The notes below the pieces were generated by a model that was not told where the DNA came from, ran no database searches, and was given only the letters and a program-made list of their open reading frames with translations. DNA of 64,000 bases, from contig JAVKLU010000071.1 in the NCBI GenBank assembly GCA_031538895.1, forward strand, positions 1 to 64,000, in the 5' to 3' direction. The stretch is from JAVKLU01 sp031538895. Lineage in GTDB: Bacteria > Pseudomonadota > Gammaproteobacteria > Burkholderiales > Burkholderiaceae. Below, in pieces: positions 1 to 7,947 of the stretch (positions are counted from its first letter, which is position 1; each line of letters starts with the position of its first letter). A program made the translations under genes and the position numbers.

Positions 1-141
1 GCACTTCTATCAATTCATTTTTGCGGCGAATTGCTTTGTTGCGCAGTACGCGAAATCCTCACGTACTGTAGGTACGCTCCGGTTTCTGTGTGCTGTGCGC
101 CTCGCACTTCATCCGCACATTCTGTATTTATAGGAGTGCCC
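1..141. repeat. MITE-like 143-bp repeat, copy 1 (left edge cut)
   Basis: This stretch matches 31908-32050 at every base except one (C here, T there, in the ATCYGCACATT segment). The first two G of the element lie outside the window. The full element starts GGGCACTTCTAT and ends ATAGGAGTGCCC, which are imperfect terminal inverted repeats (11 of 12). The interior has an imperfect dyad, GCGCAGTACGCGAAATCC against the complement of CCGGTTTCTGTGTGCTGTGCGC, around a CGTACTGTAGGTACG core. It has no coding capacity. It could be a non-autonomous transposable element or a dispersed structured RNA element. Confidence 0.85.
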
Positions 142-196
142 ATAAGAAATACAGGATGATTTCAAGTTCACAGTTTTTGGTGTTATCAATCGGTAT

Positions 197-1945
197 TTAC
201 GAAATGAGCGGCGGTTCATTTTTGTGCGCGTCATGAATCAAGTCATAAGCAAGTTGTTCGGCAATCATTAACACGGGACTGTTGGTATTGCCACTGGTAA
301 TAGTTGGCATTACGCTGGCGTCTGCAATACAGAGCCCTTTAATCACCCCGCCTTTGCCATTAAACACGCGCAAGAGACTGTCGACCACGGCCATTGGGTC
401 CTTGGCTGGCCCCATTTTTGCGCTACCGACGGGGTGAAAAATCGTCGTTGCAATATCGCCAATTGCACCGAGCAAATCATCAGAATCTTGTTTGGCTAAT
501 CCGGGGCGATATTCAGATGGGGAGTATTTAACGAGTGCGGGTTGTGCCAAAATTTTGCGCGTCACGGCAATCGCGTCCAGCGCAATTTTTTGATCGATTG
601 GTGTTGATAAATAGTTGGGGGCTATCGTTGGCGCATTGCTAAAGTCTGGGCTGTTAATTCGCACCGAACCCCGACTCGTCGGATGTAAATTGCATACGCT
701 CGCGGTCAAAGCGGAGAAACGATCTAAAGGTTCGCCAAACGCCGGCAAGCTTAAAGGTTGAATGTGATATTGCAAATTGGGCCAAACTTGTTGCGGGTCG
801 CTTCGCGTAAAGGCGCACAATTGCGAGGGTGCCATGCTTAATGGGCCGGTTTGTTTCAATGCATATTCCAGCCCAATTTTGAATCGCCCCCAAGGGCTTG
901 CCGCAATGCTGTTGAGTGTTGGCGCGCCTTTAATTTTATAGACGCTTCTAATTTGTAAGTGATCTTGTAAATTGGCGCCGACACCTTGCAGATCAACTTT
1001 GGGTGTAATGCCATAGTGACGCAAGAGTTCTGCTGGGCCGATTCCTGACAATTGCAAAATCTGCGGTGTGCCAATACTGCCGCTACAGAGAATCACAGCG
1101 CGGCGCGCATGTGTAATGATTTTTTCACGCCCATTCCAGACTTCAACGCCATCGCAGGTGACACTATCCTCAGTGTTCAAGATCAGTTGCGTCACGTGGG
1201 CGTGCGTCCACAATTCAAAATTAGGGCGCCCAAAACATTTAGGACGCACAAATGCTTTCGCCGTATTCCAACGAAAACCATTTTTTTGATTGACTTCAAA
1301 ATAACCAATACCTTCGTTATCACCGCGATTAAAGTCAGCCGTACGGGGAATTCCGGCTTGAACTGCCGCCTCCTCAAAAGCGTTCAAAATATCCCATTGC
1401 AGTCGTTGTTTTTCGACGCGCCATTCGCCGCCGGCATTGTGATGCCGCAAGACTTCACCATAAAGCGTTTTATCGTTCAACAGCAGTTCATGCGGCACGC
1501 CTTTTGCGCCATGATATTCATTGGCACCGCCGTGGTGGTCTTCGTGCAAAGTAAAAAAATTCAAACAGTTTTTCCAGCGCCAGCGATCGTCGCCAGTGAT
1601 CTCTGCCCATTGTTCGTAGTCGCGCGCTTGTCCGCGCATATAAAGCATGCCGTTAATGCTAGAGCTGCCGCCTAATATCTTGCCGCGTGGATAGCGAATG
1701 CTGCGTTGGTTTAAAGCGGGTTCAAGGGCGGTTTGATAACACCAATCAGTGCGTGGGTTGCCGATACATTTGAGATAGCCAATTGGAATATGAACCCAGT
1801 GGTAATCGTCCTTGCCCCCAGCCTCGATCAGTAGAACGCGCTTAGACGCGTCGGCACTTAAACGGTTAGCCAGCAAGCAGCCTGCCGTGCCGGCACCGAC
1901 GATGATGTAATCAAAAATGAGGTCGTTATTGATAGATGGTTTCAT
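197..1945 (-). CDS. GMC-family FAD oxidoreductase (choline/alcohol dehydrogenase-like)
   Basis: A 582-aa flavoprotein of the glucose-methanol-choline family, which oxidises alcohols to aldehydes with FAD. Visible motifs are the N-terminal FAD Rossmann loop VGAGTAG (about residues 16-22), the GMC signature GGSSSINGM (92-100), the second signature GSIGTPQILQLSGIGP, and a C-terminal HPVGSAKMG plus TSGNTNSP region carrying the His and Asn of the active site. The ATG at 1945 is chosen because it overlaps the stop of the upstream lysR gene as ATGA, implying translational coupling. The longer open frame (to 1990) would begin inside lysR. The substrate is unknown; BetA-like choline dehydrogenase is only one possibility, and no betaine genes are nearby. 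Confidence 0.88.
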   Translation of the reverse strand: MKPSINNDLIFDYIIVGAGTAGCLLANRLSADASKRVLLIEAGGKDDYHWVHIPIGYLKCIGNPRTDWCYQTALEPALNQRSIRYPRGKILGGSSSINGMLYMRGQARDYEQWAEITGDDRWRWKNCLNFFTLHEDHHGGANEYHGAKGVPHELLLNDKTLYGEVLRHHNAGGEWRVEKQRLQWDILNAFEEAAVQAGIPRTADFNRGDNEGIGYFEVNQKNGFRWNTAKAFVRPKCFGRPNFELWTHAHVTQLILNTEDSVTCDGVEVWNGREKIITHARRAVILCSGSIGTPQILQLSGIGPAELLRHYGITPKVDLQGVGANLQDHLQIRSVYKIKGAPTLNSIAASPWGRFKIGLEYALKQTGPLSMAPSQLCAFTRSDPQQVWPNLQYHIQPLSLPAFGEPLDRFSALTASVCNLHPTSRGSVRINSPDFSNAPTIAPNYLSTPIDQKIALDAIAVTRKILAQPALVKYSPSEYRPGLAKQDSDDLLGAIGDIATTIFHPVGSAKMGPAKDPMAVVDSLLRVFNGKGGVIKGLCIADASVMPTITSGNTNSPVLMIAEQLAYDLIHDAHKNEPPLIS

Positions 1946-2850
1946 AGAATATGAGGGGCAGTAAAAGAATGTGTGGCTTGAATTAACCAATCACGAAAGT
2001 CAATCAAAGCCGTTGATTCTGGGCGTGAATCTGGCGTAATTAAATGATAACCCCAGGTATCAATATAAATATGAGGATGAATGACCACTAATTGTCCGCT
2101 GGCAAGCTCTTGTTCGATCAACATGGTTGGAATCAATGCGACGCCCATTTGTAACACAGCGGCTTGCGCCAACATGGTAAAAAGTTCAAAACGCGGCCCC
2201 ATCATGTCATTGGGATTTTTCACATTGACTTGTTCAAACCACTGCCGCCATTGATAGGGACGGGTAATTTGTTGCAGTAGCGGTAACTGTGCAATCGCAC
2301 TGGGCGATAATGTTTTTTGTCCTTTTAATAAGGCCGGACTGCACACGGGAAGCGCTTCTTCTAGCATTAAAAAATACGCCTGTGTCCCCGGCCAAGCGCC
2401 TTCGCCGTGATAGAGCGCGGCATCAAAGCCCGTGTCGTCAAAAAAGAAAGGTTTGGTCGAGGGTGTAAAGTTAATGGTGATATTGGGGTGTTGCTGTTGA
2501 AACTCGGCCAAGCGCGGCAACAACCAACGGGTCGCAAATGTCGGCACAGATGCCAGCTCAATCACCGCGCCTTGTTGGTGGCGCGTCATCACGGACAAAG
2601 TATCACGCTCTAATTCGTTTAAACGTAAAGCAATTTGCCTGCTGTAATGCTCACCTGTATCGGTTAAGGTGACGCCCCGACGCGTGCGGCGAAACAAACG
2701 AATGCCCAATTGTTGTTCCAATTGTGCGATTTGCCGGCACACGGCGCTTTGACTTAAGTGCAACTCTTGCGCGGCTAAGGTAAAGCTTTGGTGTCGCGCG
2801 GCAGATTCAAAAGCGATTAAGGTGGCAGTAGAGGGTATTTGACGGCGCAT
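1942..2850 (-). CDS. LysR-family transcriptional regulator (GcvA/GcdR-like)
   Basis: A 302-aa LTTR with an N-terminal winged helix-turn-helix (about residues 5-65, including the SQSAVCRQIAQLEQQLG recognition region) and a LysR substrate-binding domain. It is divergent from the CoA-transferase and glutaryl-CoA dehydrogenase genes, the usual position for a regulator of glutarate/lysine degradation, so GcdR-like control of 3166-5611 is inferred. Its stop overlaps the ATG of the GMC oxidoreductase gene, so the oxidoreductase is probably co-transcribed. The upstream region carries TATGCA iterons and a T-N11-A dyad that are likely binding sites. Confidence 0.9.
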   Translation of the reverse strand: MRRQIPSTATLIAFESAARHQSFTLAAQELHLSQSAVCRQIAQLEQQLGIRLFRRTRRGVTLTDTGEHYSRQIALRLNELERDTLSVMTRHQQGAVIELASVPTFATRWLLPRLAEFQQQHPNITINFTPSTKPFFFDDTGFDAALYHGEGAWPGTQAYFLMLEEALPVCSPALLKGQKTLSPSAIAQLPLLQQITRPYQWRQWFEQVNVKNPNDMMGPRFELFTMLAQAAVLQMGVALIPTMLIEQELASGQLVVIHPHIYIDTWGYHLITPDSRPESTALIDFRDWLIQATHSFTAPHIL

Positions 2851-2863
2851 GGATCGTTTTAAA

Positions 2864-2932
2864 AATTAAGGTATGCAAGTAATTAAGGATATGCAAACAA
2901 TTAAGGTATGCAGTTTTTGCATAAGAGGATGC
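2864..2932. promoter_or_regulatory. TATGCA iterons and LysR-type dyad in the divergent lysR/CoA-transferase promoter
   Basis: Three near-identical direct repeats of AATTAAGG(A)TATGCA start at 2864, 2881 and 2899 (period 17-18). The third copy forms a perfect inverted repeat TATGCA-GTTTT-TGCATA (2907-2923), which contains the T-N11-A pattern typical of LysR-family operators. A further GATGCA follows at about 2928. The position between the divergent genes suggests autoregulation and activation by the LysR protein. This is inference from pattern. Confidence 0.55.
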
Positions 2933-3016
2933 AAAATTATCGTTTGTTTTCACAAACAATGCGTCAGATACTCGCGTCGCTGGTTTGCAAAGTTGTCGTA
3001 TGACCAGATTGACTAA

Positions 3017-3090
3017 TACAGTACGTCAGTCTTTATACGTTGATTTTTAGTCTCTAAATCAAACGGGGCGTGTAAAGACTGCGTACTGTA
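3017..3090. repeat. Long nested inverted repeat upstream of the CoA-transferase gene
   Basis: The left arm 3017-3039 (TACAGTACGTCAGTCTTT...) and the right arm 3069-3090 (...AAAGACTGCGTACTGTA) are complementary over about 22 bp with one 1-nt bulge and one mismatch. The loop holds a second, shorter dyad (TTGATTTTTAG and CTAAATCAA). The structure lies between the LysR-type operator and the start codon at 3166. It could be a cruciform, a 5'-UTR hairpin, or a tiny palindromic mobile element. The rest of 2851-3165 shows no gene. Confidence 0.6.
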
Positions 3091-3165
3091 AAATTCGCAA
3101 GTCACCTTTTCGATCAGAATGCTTATGATATGCTCTAAACGCATATTTTGAATTGCCCGCCCGCT

Positions 3166-4383
3166 ATGTCATCCGCCTTATCTCATTTACGAATTTTGGA
3201 TTTGTCACGCATTTTGGCGGGACCTTGGGCCAGTCAAATTTTGGGGGATTTGGGGGCTGAAGTCATCAAAGTTGAAAACCCCAATGGTGGTGACGACACG
3301 CGCCAATGGGGGCCGCCTTTTATTGATCAGGATGCCGGCGTTCAAATGGCGGCTTATTTTGCGTGCGCCAATCGTAACAAAAAATCCTTGACGCTGAATA
3401 TCGCTCATGCGCAAGGTCAAGCCTTGTTGCACCGATTGGTCGCGGTCTCGGATGTGTTTATCGAAAACTATAAAGTCAGTGATTTGCAGCGTTATCGTTT
3501 GGATTACGAGGCTTTGCGCGCGATCAACCCGCGCTTAATTTATTGTTCGATTACGGGCTTTGGTCAAACGGGCCCACGTGCCACGCAGGCGGGTTACGAC
3601 TTTATGATTCAAGGCATAGGCGGCTTGATGAGCGTGACAGGTGTCGCGCAAGATCAAGCGGAATCAGAACCTATGAAAGTCGGCGTCGCTTTGGTGGATG
3701 TCTTGACCGGTTTGTATTCCAGTAATGCGATTTTGGCGGCGCTCATTGCGCGTGAACAGACTGGCCGCGGGCAGCATATTGATATGGCGCTGTTTGATGT
3801 CCAGGTCGCCAGTCTTGCCAACCAGTCTTTAAATTATTTGGTGTCGGGCAATGCGCCCAAACGCATGGGTAACGCGCATCCTAATATTGTCCCGTACCAA
3901 GCTTTTGCCACACAAGACGGTAATATGATTTTGGCCGTCGGTAATGACAAGCAATTTGCGCGTTTTTGTGGATTAGCCGGACATGATGAGGTGGCGCAGG
4001 ATGCGCGTTTTTCAAGCAATACACAAAGGATCAAACACCGCGCAGAATTGATACCAATCTTGAATGTGTGGATGCGCGAACGCACGACCGGAGATTGGTT
4101 AGCGCTTTTAGAGCAAGCGCAAATTCCCTGCGGGCCCATCAATACCATTGATCAAGTGTTTGCCGAACCGCAAGCGCAAGCGCGCCAATTACAGCAAGAA
4201 TTTATCGTGCCCCAATTGGGCAGCGTACCGACTGTCGCTAACCCGATTCGTTTGTCAGATACGCCGACCTCGTATCGTTTGCCACCGCCTCAATTAGGCG
4301 AGCACAGCGTCGAAATTTTGCGTGACTTACTGAACTTAAACGCCAAAGAAATCACACAGCTGCAAACGCAAAAGGTAATTTGA
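3166..4383 (+). CDS. CaiB/BaiF-family CoA-transferase (probably glutarate/succinyl-CoA type)
   Basis: A 405-aa class III CoA-transferase. It shows LSRILAGPWASQILGDLGAE near the N-terminus, the GFGQTGP motif (131-137) and Asp178 in VALVDVLTGLY, at the place of the family's catalytic aspartate. Directly followed by glutaryl-CoA dehydrogenase, it probably activates glutarate (or another dicarboxylate) to its CoA ester using succinyl-CoA. The ATG at 3166 is preferred to an in-frame TTG at 3148. The gene is divergent from a LysR regulator, with a complex palindromic promoter region between them. Confidence 0.88.
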   Translation: MSSALSHLRILDLSRILAGPWASQILGDLGAEVIKVENPNGGDDTRQWGPPFIDQDAGVQMAAYFACANRNKKSLTLNIAHAQGQALLHRLVAVSDVFIENYKVSDLQRYRLDYEALRAINPRLIYCSITGFGQTGPRATQAGYDFMIQGIGGLMSVTGVAQDQAESEPMKVGVALVDVLTGLYSSNAILAALIAREQTGRGQHIDMALFDVQVASLANQSLNYLVSGNAPKRMGNAHPNIVPYQAFATQDGNMILAVGNDKQFARFCGLAGHDEVAQDARFSSNTQRIKHRAELIPILNVWMRERTTGDWLALLEQAQIPCGPINTIDQVFAEPQAQARQLQQEFIVPQLGSVPTVANPIRLSDTPTSYRLPPPQLGEHSVEILRDLLNLNAKEITQLQTQKVI

Positions 4384-4429
4384 TTGATTGAAACATTTTC
4401 TATTTTTTGAATATTTTTAGGACACAAAA

Positions 4430-5611
4430 ATGACTACTCACTTCATTTGGCAAGACCCCTTGTTATTAGATCAACAGTTAAGCGATGAAGAGCGCATGGT
4501 GCGTGATTCAGTGGCGGCGTATTGCGCTGAAAAACTTGCGCCGCGCGTGCAAGAGTCTTTTCGTCATGAATCTACCGATGTGGAAATTTTTCGTGAAATG
4601 GGTGAGTTAGGCATGTTGGGCGCGACGATTCCCACGGAATATGGCGGTGCGGATTTGGGCTATGTCGCTTATGGTTTGATTGCGCGCGAAGTGGAACGAA
4701 TTGATTCGGGCTATCGCTCAATGTTAAGCGTGCAATCTTCGTTAGTGATGTGGCCGATTTTTTGTTTTGGCTCAGAAGAACAAAAACAAAAATATTTACC
4801 AGTATTAGCGCGTGGTGAAAAAATCGGCTGCTTTGGTTTGACCGAACCTGATCACGGTTCAGATCCTGGAAGCATGATTACGCGCGCGCGCAAAGTCGCC
4901 GGCGGTTATGCGATTAGCGGCAGTAAAACGTGGATTACCAACGCCCCCATTGCCGATGTATTTGTGATTTGGGCCAAAGACGATGCGGGTAAAATTCGCG
5001 GTTTTATTTTGGACAAAGGTAGCAAAGGTTTATCTGCGCCCGTTTTGCATGGAAAGATCGGACTGCGAACTTCGATTACGGGTCAAGTGATGATGGATGA
5101 CGTTTTTTGCCCTGAAGAAAATTGTTTTCCAGATGTGCGTGGCTTGAAAGGGCCTTTTACGTGTTTGAATTCCGCACGCTTTGGCATTTCCTGGGGCGCC
5201 TTGGGTGCGGCGGAAGACTGCTGGCTGCGCGCTTTGCAATACGTGTTAGATCGTAAACAATTTGGTCGGCCTTTGGCGGCAAATCAGTTGATTCAAAAAA
5301 AATTGGCGGATATGCAGACCGAAATTACTTTGGGATTGCAAGCGTGTTTGCGTTTAGGCCGTTTATTGGAAGACAAAAATGCGGCGCCAGAAATGATTTC
5401 GATGTTAAAACGAAATTCGTGTGGTAAGTCTTTGGACATCGCGCGAATGGCACGTGATATGTTGGGCGGTAACGGCATCAGCGATGAGTACGGCGTGATG
5501 CGCCACATGGTGAATTTGGAAGTGGTCAATACTTATGAAGGTACGCACGATATTCACGCCCTGATTTTGGGGCGCGCGCAAACCGATATTCAAGCTTTTT
5601 TTAATTCTTAA
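4430..5611 (+). CDS. gcdH: Glutaryl-CoA dehydrogenase
   Basis: A 393-aa acyl-CoA dehydrogenase family flavoprotein that oxidises and decarboxylates glutaryl-CoA to crotonyl-CoA, feeding electrons to ETF (etfBA are also in this window). Visible features: FGLTEPDHGSDPGSM and WITNAP in the FAD/substrate region, the RKQFGRPL motif, DMLGGNGI, and TYEGTHDIH, whose Glu370 is the expected catalytic base. The C-terminal NLEVVNTYEGTHDIHAL segment is characteristic of GcdH rather than short-chain dehydrogenases. It lies 46 nt after the CoA-transferase gene, probably in one operon. Confidence 0.95.
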   Translation: MTTHFIWQDPLLLDQQLSDEERMVRDSVAAYCAEKLAPRVQESFRHESTDVEIFREMGELGMLGATIPTEYGGADLGYVAYGLIAREVERIDSGYRSMLSVQSSLVMWPIFCFGSEEQKQKYLPVLARGEKIGCFGLTEPDHGSDPGSMITRARKVAGGYAISGSKTWITNAPIADVFVIWAKDDAGKIRGFILDKGSKGLSAPVLHGKIGLRTSITGQVMMDDVFCPEENCFPDVRGLKGPFTCLNSARFGISWGALGAAEDCWLRALQYVLDRKQFGRPLAANQLIQKKLADMQTEITLGLQACLRLGRLLEDKNAAPEMISMLKRNSCGKSLDIARMARDMLGGNGISDEYGVMRHMVNLEVVNTYEGTHDIHALILGRAQTDIQAFFNS

Positions 5612-5677
5612 ACACTTTTGTAATTAGCGGTTGATCCAATTCTGGCTCTTTGAATTTTCAACTTTTTGGGGTATTCG

Positions 5678-6421
5678 ATGACTTCTTTTTTTGCTCGTTT
5701 GTGTTTGGTGCTGTTCGCACTTCCTGCCCTGGTATTAGCTCAGGGGTATGTGGTCAGTTTTTCGTGGGAATCAACCTTTTGCCGTACCCATAGCAAAGAC
5801 CCGGAATGTCGGGATTTTTCACCGACGCGCTATGACGCTACGAAGCTGTCACTGCATGGTGTTTGGCCGGACCCCTTGGAGTACTGCGGCGTTCCCCGCA
5901 GTCAAGTCATATTAGACAAGAATAGTAAGTGGGATCAATTGCCCGAAGTCCCTTTGTCTGATTCGCTTCGTGCGCGTTTGATGCGCGACATGCCAGGTAT
6001 GGCAAGTCACCTCGAGCGTCATGAATGGATAAAGCATGGCACGTGCACAGGTGCGACTCCCGAGGCCTACTTTCAAAAAGCAGTGGACTTGGCCGACGGT
6101 TTGAACGCTACGCCCTTGAGCGTGTTTATTGGGCAGAACCGCAACACCAACTTAAGTGATCTGACAGCACAAGTCAAAGCCAGTTATGGCCCGGCTGCCC
6201 TTCCTTCTGTGTTTTTCATATGTCAATCACCCACACTGCGTGTCAAGGGAAAGACAGACGGGACACAACTCTTGAAAGAAATTCGTTTTTATCTCAACAC
6301 AGACAGCTTGGCAAATTTGACCCTGACTCAGTTCGCCACGCCGCCAAAGTCGCTGCGAGGGGTTTGTGTTGATGGTCAGGTCTCAATTCCTGGTACATCG
6401 ACCGCGTCAAACTCACCGTAA
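5678..6421 (+). CDS. Secreted T2-family ribonuclease
   Basis: A 247-aa protein with a signal peptide (MTSFFARLCLVLFALPALVLA, cleavage near residue 21, presumably periplasmic) and both catalytic blocks of RNase T2: CAS I as SLHGVWP (58-64, His60) and CAS II as HEWIKHGTC (115-123, Glu116, Lys119, His120). Cysteines consistent with disulfides are present. Such enzymes cleave single-stranded RNA through 2',3'-cyclic phosphates, and in bacteria they are periplasmic RNase I-like scavengers. It stands between gcdH and iolA; the stop is 8 nt from the convergent iolA stop. The ATG at 5678 is preferred to an in-frame TTG at 5666. Confidence 0.9.
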   Translation: MTSFFARLCLVLFALPALVLAQGYVVSFSWESTFCRTHSKDPECRDFSPTRYDATKLSLHGVWPDPLEYCGVPRSQVILDKNSKWDQLPEVPLSDSLRARLMRDMPGMASHLERHEWIKHGTCTGATPEAYFQKAVDLADGLNATPLSVFIGQNRNTNLSDLTAQVKASYGPAALPSVFFICQSPTLRVKGKTDGTQLLKEIRFYLNTDSLANLTLTQFATPPKSLRGVCVDGQVSIPGTSTASNSP

Positions 6422-6429
6422 TCTGAAAG

Positions 6430-7914
6430 TTATTTTACGGTTGGCATAATAAATTCGGCACCAGCATCGATTGATTCAAACCAACGTTGCATCACGCTTT
6501 TTTGTTTGGTGTAAAAACGTACGCCTTCAGAGCCATAGGCGTGCATATCGCCGAACAAACTGTTTTTCCAACCGCCAAAACCATGCCAGGCCATCGGTAC
6601 AGGAATCGGCACGTTGACGCCCACCATGCCGACCTGAACACGGTGCGCGAATTCGCGAGCGATGTTGCCATCACGAGTGAAAATCGAAGTGCCATTACCA
6701 AATTCATGCTGGTTGATGATCTCCAAGGCACTGGCAAAATTATCAACGCGAATACATGACAAAACGGGGCCAAAAATTTCTTCACGATGAATTTTCATAC
6801 CCGGTTTAACGTGGTCAAATAAAGTCCCACCCAACCAGAAACCATTTTCGTGGCCTTTTACTTGATGCCCACGACCATCAACCAGTAGTTTGGCGCCTTC
6901 TTTAATGCCAATATCAATGTAGTTCCGAATGCGATCCAGTGCCGCTGCTGTAACGATAGGGCCCATATCAGCATCGGACTCCAAACCATTTTTAATGTTC
7001 AAGCTACGTGTTCGTTCGATCAATGCAGGCATTATTTTGTCCGCCACATCACCCACTAAAACCGCCACTGAAATCGCCATGCAACGTTCACCAGCGGAAC
7101 CGTAAGCCGCGCCTACTAAAGCATCAACAGCTTTATCGAGGTCCGCATCAGGCATCACAATTAAATGATTTTTGGCCCCTCCCAAAGCTTGTACCCGCTT
7201 TCCTGCATTCGCGCCGCGTTGATATAGCGAATGCGCAATTGGAGTACTGCCGACAAAGCTGACCGCTTTAACATCAGGGTGTTCGATCAATACGTCCACG
7301 GCTTCTTTATCGCCTTGCACCACATTGAAGACACCCTCTGGCAAGCCGGCACGGCGCAAAATATCCGCCATCATCAAACTGGCCGTCGGGTCAATCGGAC
7401 TGGGTTTTAAAACAAAAGTATTGCCGCAGGCAATGGCCATAGGGAACATCCACATAGGCACCATGACCGGAAAGTTAAACGGTGTAATTCCAGCGACTAC
7501 GCCCAAAGCCTGACGCATCACCCAATTGTCAATTCCGGTTGACACTTGTTCCGTGAAATCGCCTTTTAACAATTCGGGCGCGCCGGTGGCGTATTCCAAA
7601 ATTTCGATACCGCGCGTCACTTCGCCTTGCGCATCTGAAAAAACTTTACCGTGTTCGAGCGTAATCGCACCTGCGAGTGCATCACGCTCTTGATTCATGA
7701 TTTCCAAAGCTTTAAACAAAATGCGCGCGCGACGTAAGGGCGAAGTATTTGACCAACTGGCAAAAGCCGCCTGCGCTGCGGCGACGGCTTTATTCACAGT
7801 GTGTGAATCAGCCAGTTGCACTTGTGTTAACACCTCACCCGTTGCCGGATTGGTTACGTTTTGAGTACGCCCACTGGCACTGTAATTTTGGTTATTGATA
7901 AAGTGTTCAATCAT
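6430..7914 (-). CDS. iolA: CoA-acylating (methyl)malonate-semialdehyde dehydrogenase
   Basis: A 494-aa aldehyde dehydrogenase of the MmsA/IolA type. It has the FNFPVMVPMWMFPMAIACGN segment typical of CoA-dependent members, NAD-binding VSFVGSTPIA, and the active-site Cys in SAGERCMAIS (about residue 285). The final inositol step converts malonate semialdehyde to acetyl-CoA and CO2 with NAD and CoA; the same enzyme family acts in valine degradation. Its place as last gene of the leftward arm of the inositol locus (33 nt after the second Gfo/Idh gene) supports IolA. Confidence 0.93.
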   Translation of the reverse strand: MIEHFINNQNYSASGRTQNVTNPATGEVLTQVQLADSHTVNKAVAAAQAAFASWSNTSPLRRARILFKALEIMNQERDALAGAITLEHGKVFSDAQGEVTRGIEILEYATGAPELLKGDFTEQVSTGIDNWVMRQALGVVAGITPFNFPVMVPMWMFPMAIACGNTFVLKPSPIDPTASLMMADILRRAGLPEGVFNVVQGDKEAVDVLIEHPDVKAVSFVGSTPIAHSLYQRGANAGKRVQALGGAKNHLIVMPDADLDKAVDALVGAAYGSAGERCMAISVAVLVGDVADKIMPALIERTRSLNIKNGLESDADMGPIVTAAALDRIRNYIDIGIKEGAKLLVDGRGHQVKGHENGFWLGGTLFDHVKPGMKIHREEIFGPVLSCIRVDNFASALEIINQHEFGNGTSIFTRDGNIAREFAHRVQVGMVGVNVPIPVPMAWHGFGGWKNSLFGDMHAYGSEGVRFYTKQKSVMQRWFESIDAGAEFIMPTVK

Positions 7915-7947
7915 GATTTTGTAGATTAAAAATGTGTATTTTAGAAG

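Noticed and set aside
1052..1675. Open frame of 207 codons antisense to the GMC oxidoreductase gene
   Set aside because: It mirrors the codon pattern of a clear GMC enzyme on the other strand, has no recognisable domain and no ribosome site.
3017..3090. Shared CGTACTGTA between this inverted repeat and the 143-bp MITE-like repeat
   Set aside because: The shared part is only 9 bp with no further alignment; probably coincidence.
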